64,000 bases of DNA from CAIZQW01 sp942493055. GTDB lineage: Bacteria > Verrucomicrobiota > Kiritimatiellia > RFP12 > UBA1067. The position numbers and the translations under genes are program-made. The notes under the pieces are model-generated. The model saw nothing but the letters and a program-made list of their open reading frames with translations. It was not told the DNA's origin and did no database searches. Numbering within the stretch: the first letter of the stretch is position 1; every line of letters starts with the position of its first letter. Location: the NCBI GenBank assembly GCA_942493055.1, contig OW818680.1:1798001-1862000 (forward strand). Direction: 5' to 3'. Shown here piece after piece: positions 42,978-51,393 of this stretch.

Positions 42978-43952
42978 ATGCGTGTAGTATTCATAGGTTC
43001 ATCCGAAGCTTCAGCGGTTACGCTGCGTGCCTTAATGAAGTCCCCATCGCTCAGAGTCGTTGGCGTGGTGACGCAGCCAGACCGTCCCTCCGGCCGTAAG
43101 CAGCACTTTACGCCGTGCCCCTGCAAAGCGTATGCCGTCGAAAATAAGATCGCCCCCATCATCTCCCCGGAGAAGATCAACGCACCTGAGGTCTTAGAAA
43201 CGCTTGCCGCGTGGAAGCCTGACGTGATCGTCGTGGTCGCCTTCGGGCAATTCCTCGGAAAGAAGCTTCTGGCCTTGCCGCCCCATGGCTGCATCAATGG
43301 CCATTTTTCCCTGCTGCCCAAATACCGGGGCGCCGCACCTGTCCAATATGCGATCGCGGAAGGAGAGGAGGTCTCTGGCGTGACCATCATGCAGATGGCA
43401 GAAGGCATGGATGACGGCGACATGCTGTTGACCGCCGTCGAACCCATCTGCTCGGATGACACCTCGGCCACCCTCATGGATCGCCTCGCCATTCTTGGCG
43501 CTGTCACCATGGTAAAAGCCCTTCGCCAACTCATCAGCGGTGAAAGCAAGCGCACACCTCAGGACCATTCCCAAGCCACATACGCCCCCAAGATGCAGAA
43601 GCACTGTGGCCTCATCGACTGGTCACTGCCCTGCAAGACCATTGAACAGCGCATCCGCGCCTTTGACCCCTGGCCCGGGGCCTTCACCTTCCTGCCCAAT
43701 CATCTCGTCAAAAAGGGCTCCTCGGGACGCATGAAAATCCTGGAAGCCTCGATCTTCCCGCGCCCGGAGGGATTCATTTGCTGCCATCCGGGAACCGTCT
43801 GCGCTTTATCCCCGATCGGCCCCATGGTCTTAACGAGCGACGGCGCCCTCTGCCTGACAGCCGTTCAATCAGAAGGCAGCCGCCGCATGGACGGAAGATC
43901 CTTCCTGAATGGCCACCAGCTGAAAGTCGGCGATATCTTGGGCGTCTGCTAG
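42978..43952 (+). CDS. fmt: Methionyl-tRNA formyltransferase
   Basis: The 324-aa enzyme formylates initiator Met-tRNA. VVFIGSSEASAVTLRAL (Rossmann start), CINGHFSLLPKYRGAAPVQYAI and GVTIMQMAEGMDDGDML show the catalytic N-x-H and the later Asp. The usual NIHPSLLP is here NGHFSLLP, keeping Asn and His. The C-terminal tRNA-binding domain is complete. It is followed by the lipoprotein gene. Confidence 0.94.
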   Translation: MRVVFIGSSEASAVTLRALMKSPSLRVVGVVTQPDRPSGRKQHFTPCPCKAYAVENKIAPIISPEKINAPEVLETLAAWKPDVIVVVAFGQFLGKKLLALPPHGCINGHFSLLPKYRGAAPVQYAIAEGEEVSGVTIMQMAEGMDDGDMLLTAVEPICSDDTSATLMDRLAILGAVTMVKALRQLISGESKRTPQDHSQATYAPKMQKHCGLIDWSLPCKTIEQRIRAFDPWPGAFTFLPNHLVKKGSSGRMKILEASIFPRPEGFICCHPGTVCALSPIGPMVLTSDGALCLTAVQSEGSRRMDGRSFLNGHQLKVGDILGVC

Positions 43953-43978
43953 CCCACCACTGAAACAAGGAGAAATGA

Positions 43979-44629
43979 ATGACCACCCCCACCTTCCTGT
44001 CGAATTCTTCCCGCACCCCCCTCTTCGCCTGCGCCCTGCTCCTGCTGACAGGCTGCCTCTCCTCTGACGCACAGCGCCATGCCGTGACCCAGAAGAAGAG
44101 CTATGCCTTAGAGGCCGCCGCGCCTGCCGCTGTCGCAACAACACCCCGCTTCGGACATCTGAAGATCTTGTCCTTCAAAAGCCAGCCCCCGTATGAGGCG
44201 AACAGCCTGATTGTCAAGCGCGCCAACGGCGAGACCGTCATGGACTACTATACCACCTGGATTGCCGCCCCGCACGAGCTGATTCGCGTGCAGTCCATGA
44301 ACTATCTGCGGGACTCCGGCCTCTTTAAAGCAGTCTATGATTCAACATCCGGCTCCCTCGCACAAGCCGGCCTCGAAGGGACCATCGAAGGGATCTTCCT
44401 CGATGTCCGCGCTGAGAAAACTCTGGCGGTCATCACGTTGCGCTTCACGATTATCGACGAAACCACCACCGACTTCACCATGCTCTGGAGCAGTGAAACC
44501 ACCGGGCAGGCAGAGGTCGGCGCTCCAGGTCCCCTTGCGATGACCTCCGCCTTTAACAAAGCATTAACAAAAGCACTCGCACAACTGATAAGCGAACTCG
44601 AAAAAGCTTCGCTGCAGCATAACAAATAG
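43979..44629 (+). CDS. ABC-type transport auxiliary lipoprotein (PqiC/DUF330-like)
   Basis: The 216-aa protein has a lipobox LLTGC with Cys26 in a signal peptide of about 25 residues. The mature part has GHLKILSFKSQPPYEANSLIVKR, then VMDYYTTWIAAPHELIRVQSMNYL and the closing ALAQLISELEKA. The layout matches the periplasmic auxiliary lipoproteins of MCE/PqiABC systems; no MCE or PqiAB genes are next to it. It probably acts in lipid transport. AAGGAG precedes the ATG. Confidence 0.75.
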   Translation: MTTPTFLSNSSRTPLFACALLLLTGCLSSDAQRHAVTQKKSYALEAAAPAAVATTPRFGHLKILSFKSQPPYEANSLIVKRANGETVMDYYTTWIAAPHELIRVQSMNYLRDSGLFKAVYDSTSGSLAQAGLEGTIEGIFLDVRAEKTLAVITLRFTIIDETTTDFTMLWSSETTGQAEVGAPGPLAMTSAFNKALTKALAQLISELEKASLQHNK

Positions 44630-44639
44630 AGGAAACATC

Positions 44640-47600
44640 ATGAAACCGTCATTTCTTGTACTTTCAGTACTTCCGCTCACCTGCGCACTCGCACAGGAAC
44701 CCCTCGACTGGCAGAACCCCAAGGCCTTGCACCAGAACAACGAAAAACCGCATGCTACCATGATCGCCTGCCCCTCGAAGGCGATCGCTAAGACAATCCG
44801 TTATCCATTTGGGGCTGACCGCGAAAAATCGCCGTTTTATAAGTCGCTCAACGGCCAATGGAAATATCATTTCTCAAAGACGCAACTCGATCGCGTCCCC
44901 GGCTTTGAGGCGCTCTCCTTTGATGACTCCACATGGGCCACCATCCCCGTCCCGGCCAATGTCGAAATCGAAGGCTATGGGGTCCCCATCTATACCAACG
45001 TGAAGTATCCCTGGGGCAAAGCAACGCCTCCAGTCGTGGACCCTGCGAATCCCTACAACAGCGTCAGCTCCTATCGCCACACGTTTGAAATACCCAAAGA
45101 CTGGGATGGACGCTCCATCTTCATCTCCTTCGATGGCGTCAACTCCTTCTTTTACCTCTGGATCAACGGCAAGAAAATCGGCTTCAGCAAGGATAGCCGC
45201 ACCTTGTCCGAATTTGACATCACCTCTTTTGTGAAGCCCGGCGTCAACAAAATCGCGGTCGAGGTCTTCCGCTGGTGCGATGGCTCGTATCTGGAAGACC
45301 AGGACTTCTGGCGCTTGAGCGGCATCTTCCGTGATGTCTATCTCTGGTGCGCCCCTGCAACGCGCATCCGTGACTTCCAAATCAACACCATGCTTGATTC
45401 CAATTATAAAGACGCCGAACTCAAGGTCGCCGTGGATGTCGTGAACGGCAAGGACGTCACCCTCGAATACCTGCTCGAGGACGCACAGGGCAATGCCGTT
45501 GTTGATCTGAGCGTTAAAGCAGAAGGTGATGAGTCAGCCATCAGCACGCCTGTGAAAAATCCGCTCAAGTGGTCCGCTGAACAGCCCAATCTCTATCGCC
45601 TCCTGATCACACTCAAGGATAAAGCAGGCGCTGTCTTACAGGTCGTCCCCGCACGTGTCGGCTTCCGCTCCGTTCAGCTCAAGGACGGCAACCTGCTGGT
45701 CAATGGCCAGCGCATCATCATCAAAGGCGTCAACCGTCACGAGCACGATATCAAGAACGGCCAGACCATGAATATGGAGATGATGATTAAAGATATCCAG
45801 CTCATGAAGCAGCACAACATCAACACCGTCCGCACCTGCCACTATCCTGATGTTCCGGCCTGGTATGAACTCTGCGATGAAATGGGCCTCTATGTCTATG
45901 ATGAAGCCAATATTGAGTGCCATGGCGCACAACACCTGACCAAGGATCCGAACTGGTTGGATGCCTACATGGACCGCACCATGCGCATGGTCGAACGCGA
46001 CAAGAACCATCCCGCGATCATCATCTGGTCCGTGGGCAATGAAAACGGCTGGGGCAGCAACCTCGAAACAACCGCCCGCTGGATGAAGCAACGTGACCCT
46101 TCCCGGCTGATCCACTCCTGCGAGGCAGGCAGTCGCCCAGAAACTGACATCGTCGCCCCCATGTATCCGAATCCCAACTCGCTGGATAAGTATGCATCTG
46201 CCAAGCGTGACCGCCCCTATATCATGTGCGAATACGCCCACGCCATGGGCAACAGCTCCGGCGACCTCTGGTCGTACTGGAAGCAGATCTATACCAAACC
46301 CTATCTGCAGGGCGGCTGCATCTGGGACTGGGTGGACCAAGGCCAGTATCAGCCCGCGCGCGCCAAGCGCTCCCGCCAGTTTGAAAAACCGAAAGCTGGC
46401 GAGAAGCTCTTCCAGGCGTATGGCGGCGACTTCTTCTACACGGACAATGACGGCAAGCCGATGCATGACGTCAAAGGCCCGCATGACGGCATCCCGAGCG
46501 ATGACAATTTCTGCTGCAACGGTCTCGTCACCGCCGACCGCACACCCCATCCCGGCATCCTCGAAGTCAAGAAGGTCTATCAGGATATCCAGCTCTCCGC
46601 AGATAATCCCGCCGAAGGCTCCATCAGGGTCAAGAATGGCTTCTTCTTCAGGACGCTGAACAACAACATCGCCGGCACCTGGGAGCTGAAGGCCAATGGA
46701 AACGTCCTTCAAAAGGGCTCCTTCGACGTTCCTGCACTTGCGCCGGAAAAAGAGGGTCTCATCAAGATTCCGTTTAAGAAAATTGCGTTCGAGCCCGGCA
46801 CCGAGTATTGGCTGAATGTCTCCTTCAAGCTCGTCAAGGAGACCTCCTGGGCTGCAGCAGGCCATGAGGTCGCTTGGGAACAGTTCGCCCTGGCTAAGGG
46901 AGCGCCAGTCGCGCCCAAGCAGTCCACAGGCGCATTGACCGTCCAGCAGAGCGGCAAGACGATCAATGTGAAGGGCACAGCCTTTGCAGCAACCTTCGAA
47001 AACGGACTTCTGACCGCCCTCACCTACAACGGCGTCGCGCTCATCCAGGAGCCGCTGCGTCCTGATTTCTGGCGCGCACCAATCGACAATGACCGCGGCT
47101 TCAAGATCGAGAAGACGTATGGCGACTGGAAGACCATCGGAAATGAATGGACACCTGAACGGGTCACCCTCGTCGAGCAGAGCGCCAAACAGGTCACGAT
47201 CCTCTCAGAAGGCAAGCTCCCCAAAGTGGGCGCCCCCTACTCCCTGACCTACACCCTCTCCCCTGATGGCGAGATCGCGATCACCGCAAACTACACAGGC
47301 GTCGAGAAGAAGCAATGGCCAACCCGCTTCGGACTCCAGATGCTCATGCCCGAAGGCTTTGAAACCATCACCTGGTACGGGTGCGGTCCGCAAGAGACCT
47401 ACTCCGACCGTTGCGATGCCGTGATTGATCTCTACAGCGGAAAGATCGACGAACAGTATTTCGATTACTCCGAACCTAGCGAAAGCGGCAACAAGGTAAA
47501 GGTCCGCTGGACCGCCATCGCCAATGAAAAGGGTAAAGGCTTGCTCGCTATTGCGGACAAGAACACGCTGAGCGTCAAGGCCATCCGCTATACGACAGAA

Positions 47601-47813
47601 GATCTCCAAAGCCACAAGCACACCTTCCAGATGCCCCAGCGCAAGACCACCACGCTCAACCTCGACCTCGTCCAGATGGGCGTCGGCGGCGATACTAGCT
47701 GGGGCGCAAAGCCTCACAAGGAGTTCCAGATTCCCTCAGACAAAAACTACTCCTACACCGTCCGGTTGCAATCGTACGACAAGGCCTCCTTCACCCCGCC
47801 GCCAGTGGAATAA
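44640..47813 (+). CDS. Beta-galactosidase, GH2 (LacZ-type), with signal peptide
   Basis: The 1057-aa protein has a signal sequence (cleavage after ALAQ, residue 19), GH2 sugar-binding and Ig-like domains, and a TIM barrel with RHEHD, NTVRTCHYPDVPAWYELCDEMG, acid/base Glu468 in WSVGNENGWG and nucleophile Glu531 in YIMCEYAHAMGNSSGD. The last 300 residues form the beta-sandwich domain 5 (GPQETYSDR). It cleaves terminal beta-galactosides in the periplasm or outside the cell. AGGAAAC precedes the ATG. It sits in a run from fmt to 48602. Confidence 0.94.
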   Translation: MKPSFLVLSVLPLTCALAQEPLDWQNPKALHQNNEKPHATMIACPSKAIAKTIRYPFGADREKSPFYKSLNGQWKYHFSKTQLDRVPGFEALSFDDSTWATIPVPANVEIEGYGVPIYTNVKYPWGKATPPVVDPANPYNSVSSYRHTFEIPKDWDGRSIFISFDGVNSFFYLWINGKKIGFSKDSRTLSEFDITSFVKPGVNKIAVEVFRWCDGSYLEDQDFWRLSGIFRDVYLWCAPATRIRDFQINTMLDSNYKDAELKVAVDVVNGKDVTLEYLLEDAQGNAVVDLSVKAEGDESAISTPVKNPLKWSAEQPNLYRLLITLKDKAGAVLQVVPARVGFRSVQLKDGNLLVNGQRIIIKGVNRHEHDIKNGQTMNMEMMIKDIQLMKQHNINTVRTCHYPDVPAWYELCDEMGLYVYDEANIECHGAQHLTKDPNWLDAYMDRTMRMVERDKNHPAIIIWSVGNENGWGSNLETTARWMKQRDPSRLIHSCEAGSRPETDIVAPMYPNPNSLDKYASAKRDRPYIMCEYAHAMGNSSGDLWSYWKQIYTKPYLQGGCIWDWVDQGQYQPARAKRSRQFEKPKAGEKLFQAYGGDFFYTDNDGKPMHDVKGPHDGIPSDDNFCCNGLVTADRTPHPGILEVKKVYQDIQLSADNPAEGSIRVKNGFFFRTLNNNIAGTWELKANGNVLQKGSFDVPALAPEKEGLIKIPFKKIAFEPGTEYWLNVSFKLVKETSWAAAGHEVAWEQFALAKGAPVAPKQSTGALTVQQSGKTINVKGTAFAATFENGLLTALTYNGVALIQEPLRPDFWRAPIDNDRGFKIEKTYGDWKTIGNEWTPERVTLVEQSAKQVTILSEGKLPKVGAPYSLTYTLSPDGEIAITANYTGVEKKQWPTRFGLQMLMPEGFETITWYGCGPQETYSDRCDAVIDLYSGKIDEQYFDYSEPSESGNKVKVRWTAIANEKGKGLLAIADKNTLSVKAIRYTTEDLQSHKHTFQMPQRKTTTLNLDLVQMGVGGDTSWGAKPHKEFQIPSDKNYSYTVRLQSYDKASFTPPPVE

Positions 47814-47837
47814 TGATCCCAAGGCTATAGGCGCAAT

Positions 47838-48182
47838 ATGCTTCGTGTAGTTCTGATTATTGTCCTTGTCGTGCTTGGTATTCCTGCCACGCTTTACTTG
47901 TTCTGGGGCGTTCACTGCGCATTAGACCGTCTTTGCATGGGACACGCCCGGAGATATTGCAGGCGAAGAGGCTTGGCGATCAGCAGAGTCCGGTGCCAGC
48001 CGTCATTTGATCAGTCGGGCGTCAAGACGGAGTCTTCTCTTGTCCAGTTAGATTGCTTTGATGCTCAGAAGGAACGCAGATTAGTGCTGCTAGTGGTTTG
48101 GCCATTTGGCGTTCGTAAGATGGTTAGCGACGAAAGCTATCCAGAATCTTACGATGTGCAATGGCCACAACAATTCAACTAA
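47838..48182 (+). CDS. Short membrane-anchored hypothetical protein
   Basis: No family recognised. The 114-aa protein has one N-terminal membrane segment (about residues 2-24, LRVVLIIVLVVLGIPATLYLFW) and a basic C-terminal part. It ends directly before the DUF1493-like gene (TAA then ATG). Its GC content looks lower than that of the beta-galactosidase gene, hinting at a separate origin. Coding support is modest. Confidence 0.55.
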   Translation: MLRVVLIIVLVVLGIPATLYLFWGVHCALDRLCMGHARRYCRRRGLAISRVRCQPSFDQSGVKTESSLVQLDCFDAQKERRLVLLVVWPFGVRKMVSDESYPESYDVQWPQQFN

Positions 48183-48602
48183 ATGACTGAAATAGACCAT
48201 ATCATCACCTTGATCCGGGCCTTTACGGGGTTCCGTGGCGAAATTACCGCGGAGTCGACGCTTGTTCAGGATTTGGATATTTGGGGTGACGATTTGATCG
48301 AGTTTTTTGAAGCTTATTTGATAGAATTTAATGTCGATATGTCCTCGTATCGGTGGTATTTCCATACGCGTGAACAGGTTTATCCTCATTTCGGCGCGAT
48401 CTTCTTCAAACCTCCGAACAGGCGTGTCTCCGAAATCCCCATTACCGTAAGAATGCTAAAAGACTTTGCCGACTCTGGTAAATGGTCCGTCGAATACCCA
48501 GAGCACACACTGCCCAAACATCGAATCGATATCCTACTCGACTGGATCATTTTAGTCGCGCTGTTTATCGGGTGCTTAGCCTGGGTACTGTCAAACCGCT
48601 GA
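48183..48602 (+). CDS. DUF1493-like protein
   Basis: The 139-aa protein has LVQDLDIWGDDLIEFFEAYLIEFNVDMSS near residue 30, close to the acyl carrier-like DUF1493 core (DLG-IDGDDAEEFLEAF), and a membrane segment at the C-terminus (ILVALFIGCLAWVL). The Ser attachment site of carrier proteins is not evident (it reads DD). It follows the 114-aa gene at once, and the pair may be a transferred unit. Function unknown. Confidence 0.6.
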   Translation: MTEIDHIITLIRAFTGFRGEITAESTLVQDLDIWGDDLIEFFEAYLIEFNVDMSSYRWYFHTREQVYPHFGAIFFKPPNRRVSEIPITVRMLKDFADSGKWSVEYPEHTLPKHRIDILLDWIILVALFIGCLAWVLSNR

Positions 48603-48700
48603 AAAGATAGATGCTCGGAACCTTATCATACCACTGCCGAAAAGTATTTAGACCATTTGATGGGCAACAGGCACACGGGAACGGCACGCGCCTGCCTCGC

Positions 48701-48777
48701 CGTAGCCCTGGCGTAGGCGGGTCCTCGTCGGCCTCCCCCTTTTAACCTCTTCCATGCGATCACTGTGTGGTCGCATG
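48701..48777. repeat. Intergenic repeat and palindrome
   Basis: CGTAGCCCTGGCGTAGGCGG (48701-48720) recurs almost unchanged at 62352-62371 and inverted at 50813-50835. CATGCGA..TCGCATG (48753-48777) is a palindrome. The 48603-48812 gap has no gene. Confidence 0.65.
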
Positions 48778-48812
48778 AACATCCCTCCTCCCCACAAGGA
48801 GCGGCGCAACGC

Positions 48813-49934
48813 CTACCGCTGCGCGCCAAACACGAAGCAGAGCGGCTTGTGCGCATTGATCGGACCGGACACAGCTGTCAACGCACCTGTCGCGCGGTCT
48901 AATGCGTAGGAATAAATCTCATTCGACGTTTCATGCCCCACCAGCATAAACTTCTCGCCAGGCATAAGCGTGAAATCGCGCGGGAACTTGCCCTTCAACA
49001 TGGACCGCGTCATAAACGTCAGATTCCCTGTCTTCTCATCCACTGCAAAGGTGGCAATACTGTCATGTCCCCGGTTTCCAGCAAAGAGCATCTTCCCGTC
49101 AGCCGTGATCTTGACAGCCGAGGCTTTACTGAAATCTTTGAAGTCACTCGGAATCGTCGAGAGTGTACAGATATGCTTCGTCCCTTCACTTGTGTACGAA
49201 TAGGTTGAGATCGTATTGTTCAGCTCGTTGAGCAGGAAGAGCCACTTGCCATTCGGATGAAACGTCACATGGCGCGGACCTGCGCCAGGGGCTGTTGTGA
49301 TGCGCAACGCCTCTACCTCGCGCAGACCCTCTTTGCGCTTAGCGAAATCATAGAAGCGGACTTGGTCCATGCCCAGATCAACGAAAAATACAAAGCGATT
49401 GTCAGGCGTCAACATCGCGCAATGCGCATGCGCCTTCTCCTGGCGTGATTTGTCAGGGCCACTGCCCACATGCTGAATCGTGACAGGTGCTGTAGTCGCC
49501 AACAGTCCGTCAGACTGAATCTCACAGACGCCCGAGATCGCGCTACCATAATCAGCCCACACCACGGTCTTCTCCTCTTTGTCCAGCGAGACATGGCAGG
49601 GCGCACCGCACCCTAACGCCACCTGATTGACCAACACGAGCTTTTCGCCCTCGACCTTATAACAGGCGATCGTTCCATTCTTTCCCCTGGGCAGACTTGC
49701 ATCCGTGTGCGCGGTATACAAGAATGTTTTTGCCTTATTGAGCGCGAAATAGGTTGTCCCGTCAACACCCGACAACACCCATGCCGGCTGGATCGACCCA
49801 GTCTCGGTGTTGACCTTTAAGACATGAATCCCCTCTTTCTTGGCGTCCACTGTACAACCCGCATACGCATAGATTTCTGCGCCCTGCGCAACGACTCCCA
49901 TCATCCCGACACATGCACTGACAATACTTTTCAT
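48813..49934 (-). CDS. Lactonase-type beta-propeller protein (6-phosphogluconolactonase-like)
   Basis: The segment starts with a signal-like MKSIVSACVGMMGVVAQGAEIY and continues YAYAGCTVDAKKEGIHVLKV, HVSLDKEEKTVVWADYGS, GPRHVTFHPNGKWLFLLNELNNTI and AGNRGHDSIATF, the repeat pattern of YbhE/lactonase propellers. GAGGGAG lies 9 bp upstream of this ATG, so it could be made alone. Yet the frame is open from the Vsr sequence above, giving a fusion. It probably opens sugar lactones or acts as a scaffold propeller outside the cytoplasm. Confidence 0.78.
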   Translation of the reverse strand: MKSIVSACVGMMGVVAQGAEIYAYAGCTVDAKKEGIHVLKVNTETGSIQPAWVLSGVDGTTYFALNKAKTFLYTAHTDASLPRGKNGTIACYKVEGEKLVLVNQVALGCGAPCHVSLDKEEKTVVWADYGSAISGVCEIQSDGLLATTAPVTIQHVGSGPDKSRQEKAHAHCAMLTPDNRFVFFVDLGMDQVRFYDFAKRKEGLREVEALRITTAPGAGPRHVTFHPNGKWLFLLNELNNTISTYSYTSEGTKHICTLSTIPSDFKDFSKASAVKITADGKMLFAGNRGHDSIATFAVDEKTGNLTFMTRSMLKGKFPRDFTLMPGEKFMLVGHETSNEIYSYALDRATGALTAVSGPINAHKPLCFVFGAQR

Positions 49935-50453
49935 TTCTGTTTCTCCCTCATTCACATTGTACCCCGACATTTCTTCAGCCACGCATAAAACAGGCTCATA
50001 TTGAGCTGTGTCATCATCATAGTTGAGCAGTGCATCACGCAAACGCTCAAACGTTGCCGCGCAGACATCGTTTTCAAGTTCGCACTCCCAAACGACGATC
50101 ACGCGCCACCCTAACGCAGCCAGAGCCTTCTCCGTCTCTAAATCCCTATTGACATTCCGATTAAACTTCTTCCACCAGAACGCGCTATTGCTCTTCGGCA
50201 TGGTGGCAATCGGACAATTCAGATGCCGATGCCAGAAGCAGCCCCGCACATCGATGACCGCCTTGTATTTGGGCAATACAATATCCGGACACCCCGGCAA
50301 CTGCTTGACATGCTTACGAAAACGAAACCCTTCACGCCAGAGCCACGAACGCACACGCTTCTCAACGCCCGTGTCCTTGCTCCGCACACGGCTCATGTTC
50401 CAACTGCGTTGCTTGCGCTTCGCCTCCTCGCTATCAACAGCATCCCCAGTCAT
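49935..50453 (-). CDS. vsr: Vsr-type mismatch repair endonuclease, reading in frame into the lactonase
   Basis: About 173 residues show NMSRVRSKDTGVEKRVRSWL, FRKHVKQLPGCPDIVLPKY, VIDVRGCFWHRHLNCPIATM, SAFWWKKFNRNVNRD and LGWRVIVVWECEL, all diagnostic of very short patch repair (Vsr) enzymes. Vsr is usually near 140 residues, but here no stop codon follows and the frame continues into the lactonase. No Dcm methylase is seen beside it. The start at 50453 fits; an earlier frame translates a dispersed repeat. Confidence 0.78.
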
Positions 50454-51393
50454 GAAATCATCATAACACGACCTGATTAAAATGTACACCGTAGCTTCAC
50501 TGGAATAATGGAATATAGGAATGGTGGAATGATGGATGTTCGATGTTGGATGTTCGATGTTCGATGTTTTTTTTCGTCTTGTCCGCCGTTGCTCGCCTGT
50601 GCTATGGCGGCTCCCCTGGGCGCATAGGCGTCCTCGCCTGTGCAATGGCGGCAAAAAAGCCGCCATCCATGGCTTTGATTTGAAGTGTACAGGCGGGGAC
50701 GCCCAATGTCACTAACTTTTCAAGTCGTTAACTGGGGAACGGGCAACAGAGGAACAGACAAGAATGGCTCCAAGATAAGCACGTTCGGGCCGTATTTTTC
50801 CGGGCTCAGCATCCGCCTTCGCCAAGGCTACGGCGTGACAGGCAGCTTCGCCCTCCATTTTCAAGTCGGATTCGCAAGCTGGAGGGCGAGACTTTGGCGA
50901 GCCGTCTCTTGTCTTAGCGCCAATCTTGTCTGTCCCCCCTGTCGCCAAAAATGCCCCCTCCTCTTTCATGCGGGCGAGACGCCCACGCTCCCTTCTATTG
51001 CTGCCCAGAAAGGAGCGCGGGCATCTTGCCCGCCGGAGCCGGGACGGCTCCGCCACTTTATTGGCCAGGCGTCGGCACTCCCTGGAGATAAGCCTTTCGC
51101 TTACAACAAGATAAAAGAAAAAAAAGAAGTAACGGTCTGCGAAAAGTTAGTGGCATTGGGCGGGGACGCCTATACGCCCAGGAGAGGAGTGTACAGGCAG
51201 GATGCCCATTCGCGCATTCGCGCATTCACGCATTCGCGCATTTTCCCAACTAACGCACTCACGCACTAACGAACTAATGCACTAACAAACTTCTCCCAAC
51301 TTTAGCACTTCTCTCCCATTCGCGCATTCACGCATTCACGCATTCGCGCATTTTCCCAACTAATGCACTAACGAACTAACGAACTTCTCACGC
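50454..51393. other. Repeat-rich intergenic region with no gene
   Basis: I see no convincing gene in this 940 bp. It contains an ATTCCANN arm (50499-50535), a GATGTTC repeat (50533-50570), TGGAGGG core sequence (50877-50913), a copy of the CGTAGCC repeat inverted (50813-50835), a GC palindrome (50993-51056) and CGCATTC/CACTAACGAACTAA runs (51209-51372). Confidence 0.75.

Noticed and set aside
50685..51269. Open frame of 194 aa in the repeat-rich gap
   Set aside because: The frame is made of palindromic and tandem repeats and shows no ribosome site or domain; I treat it as non-coding.
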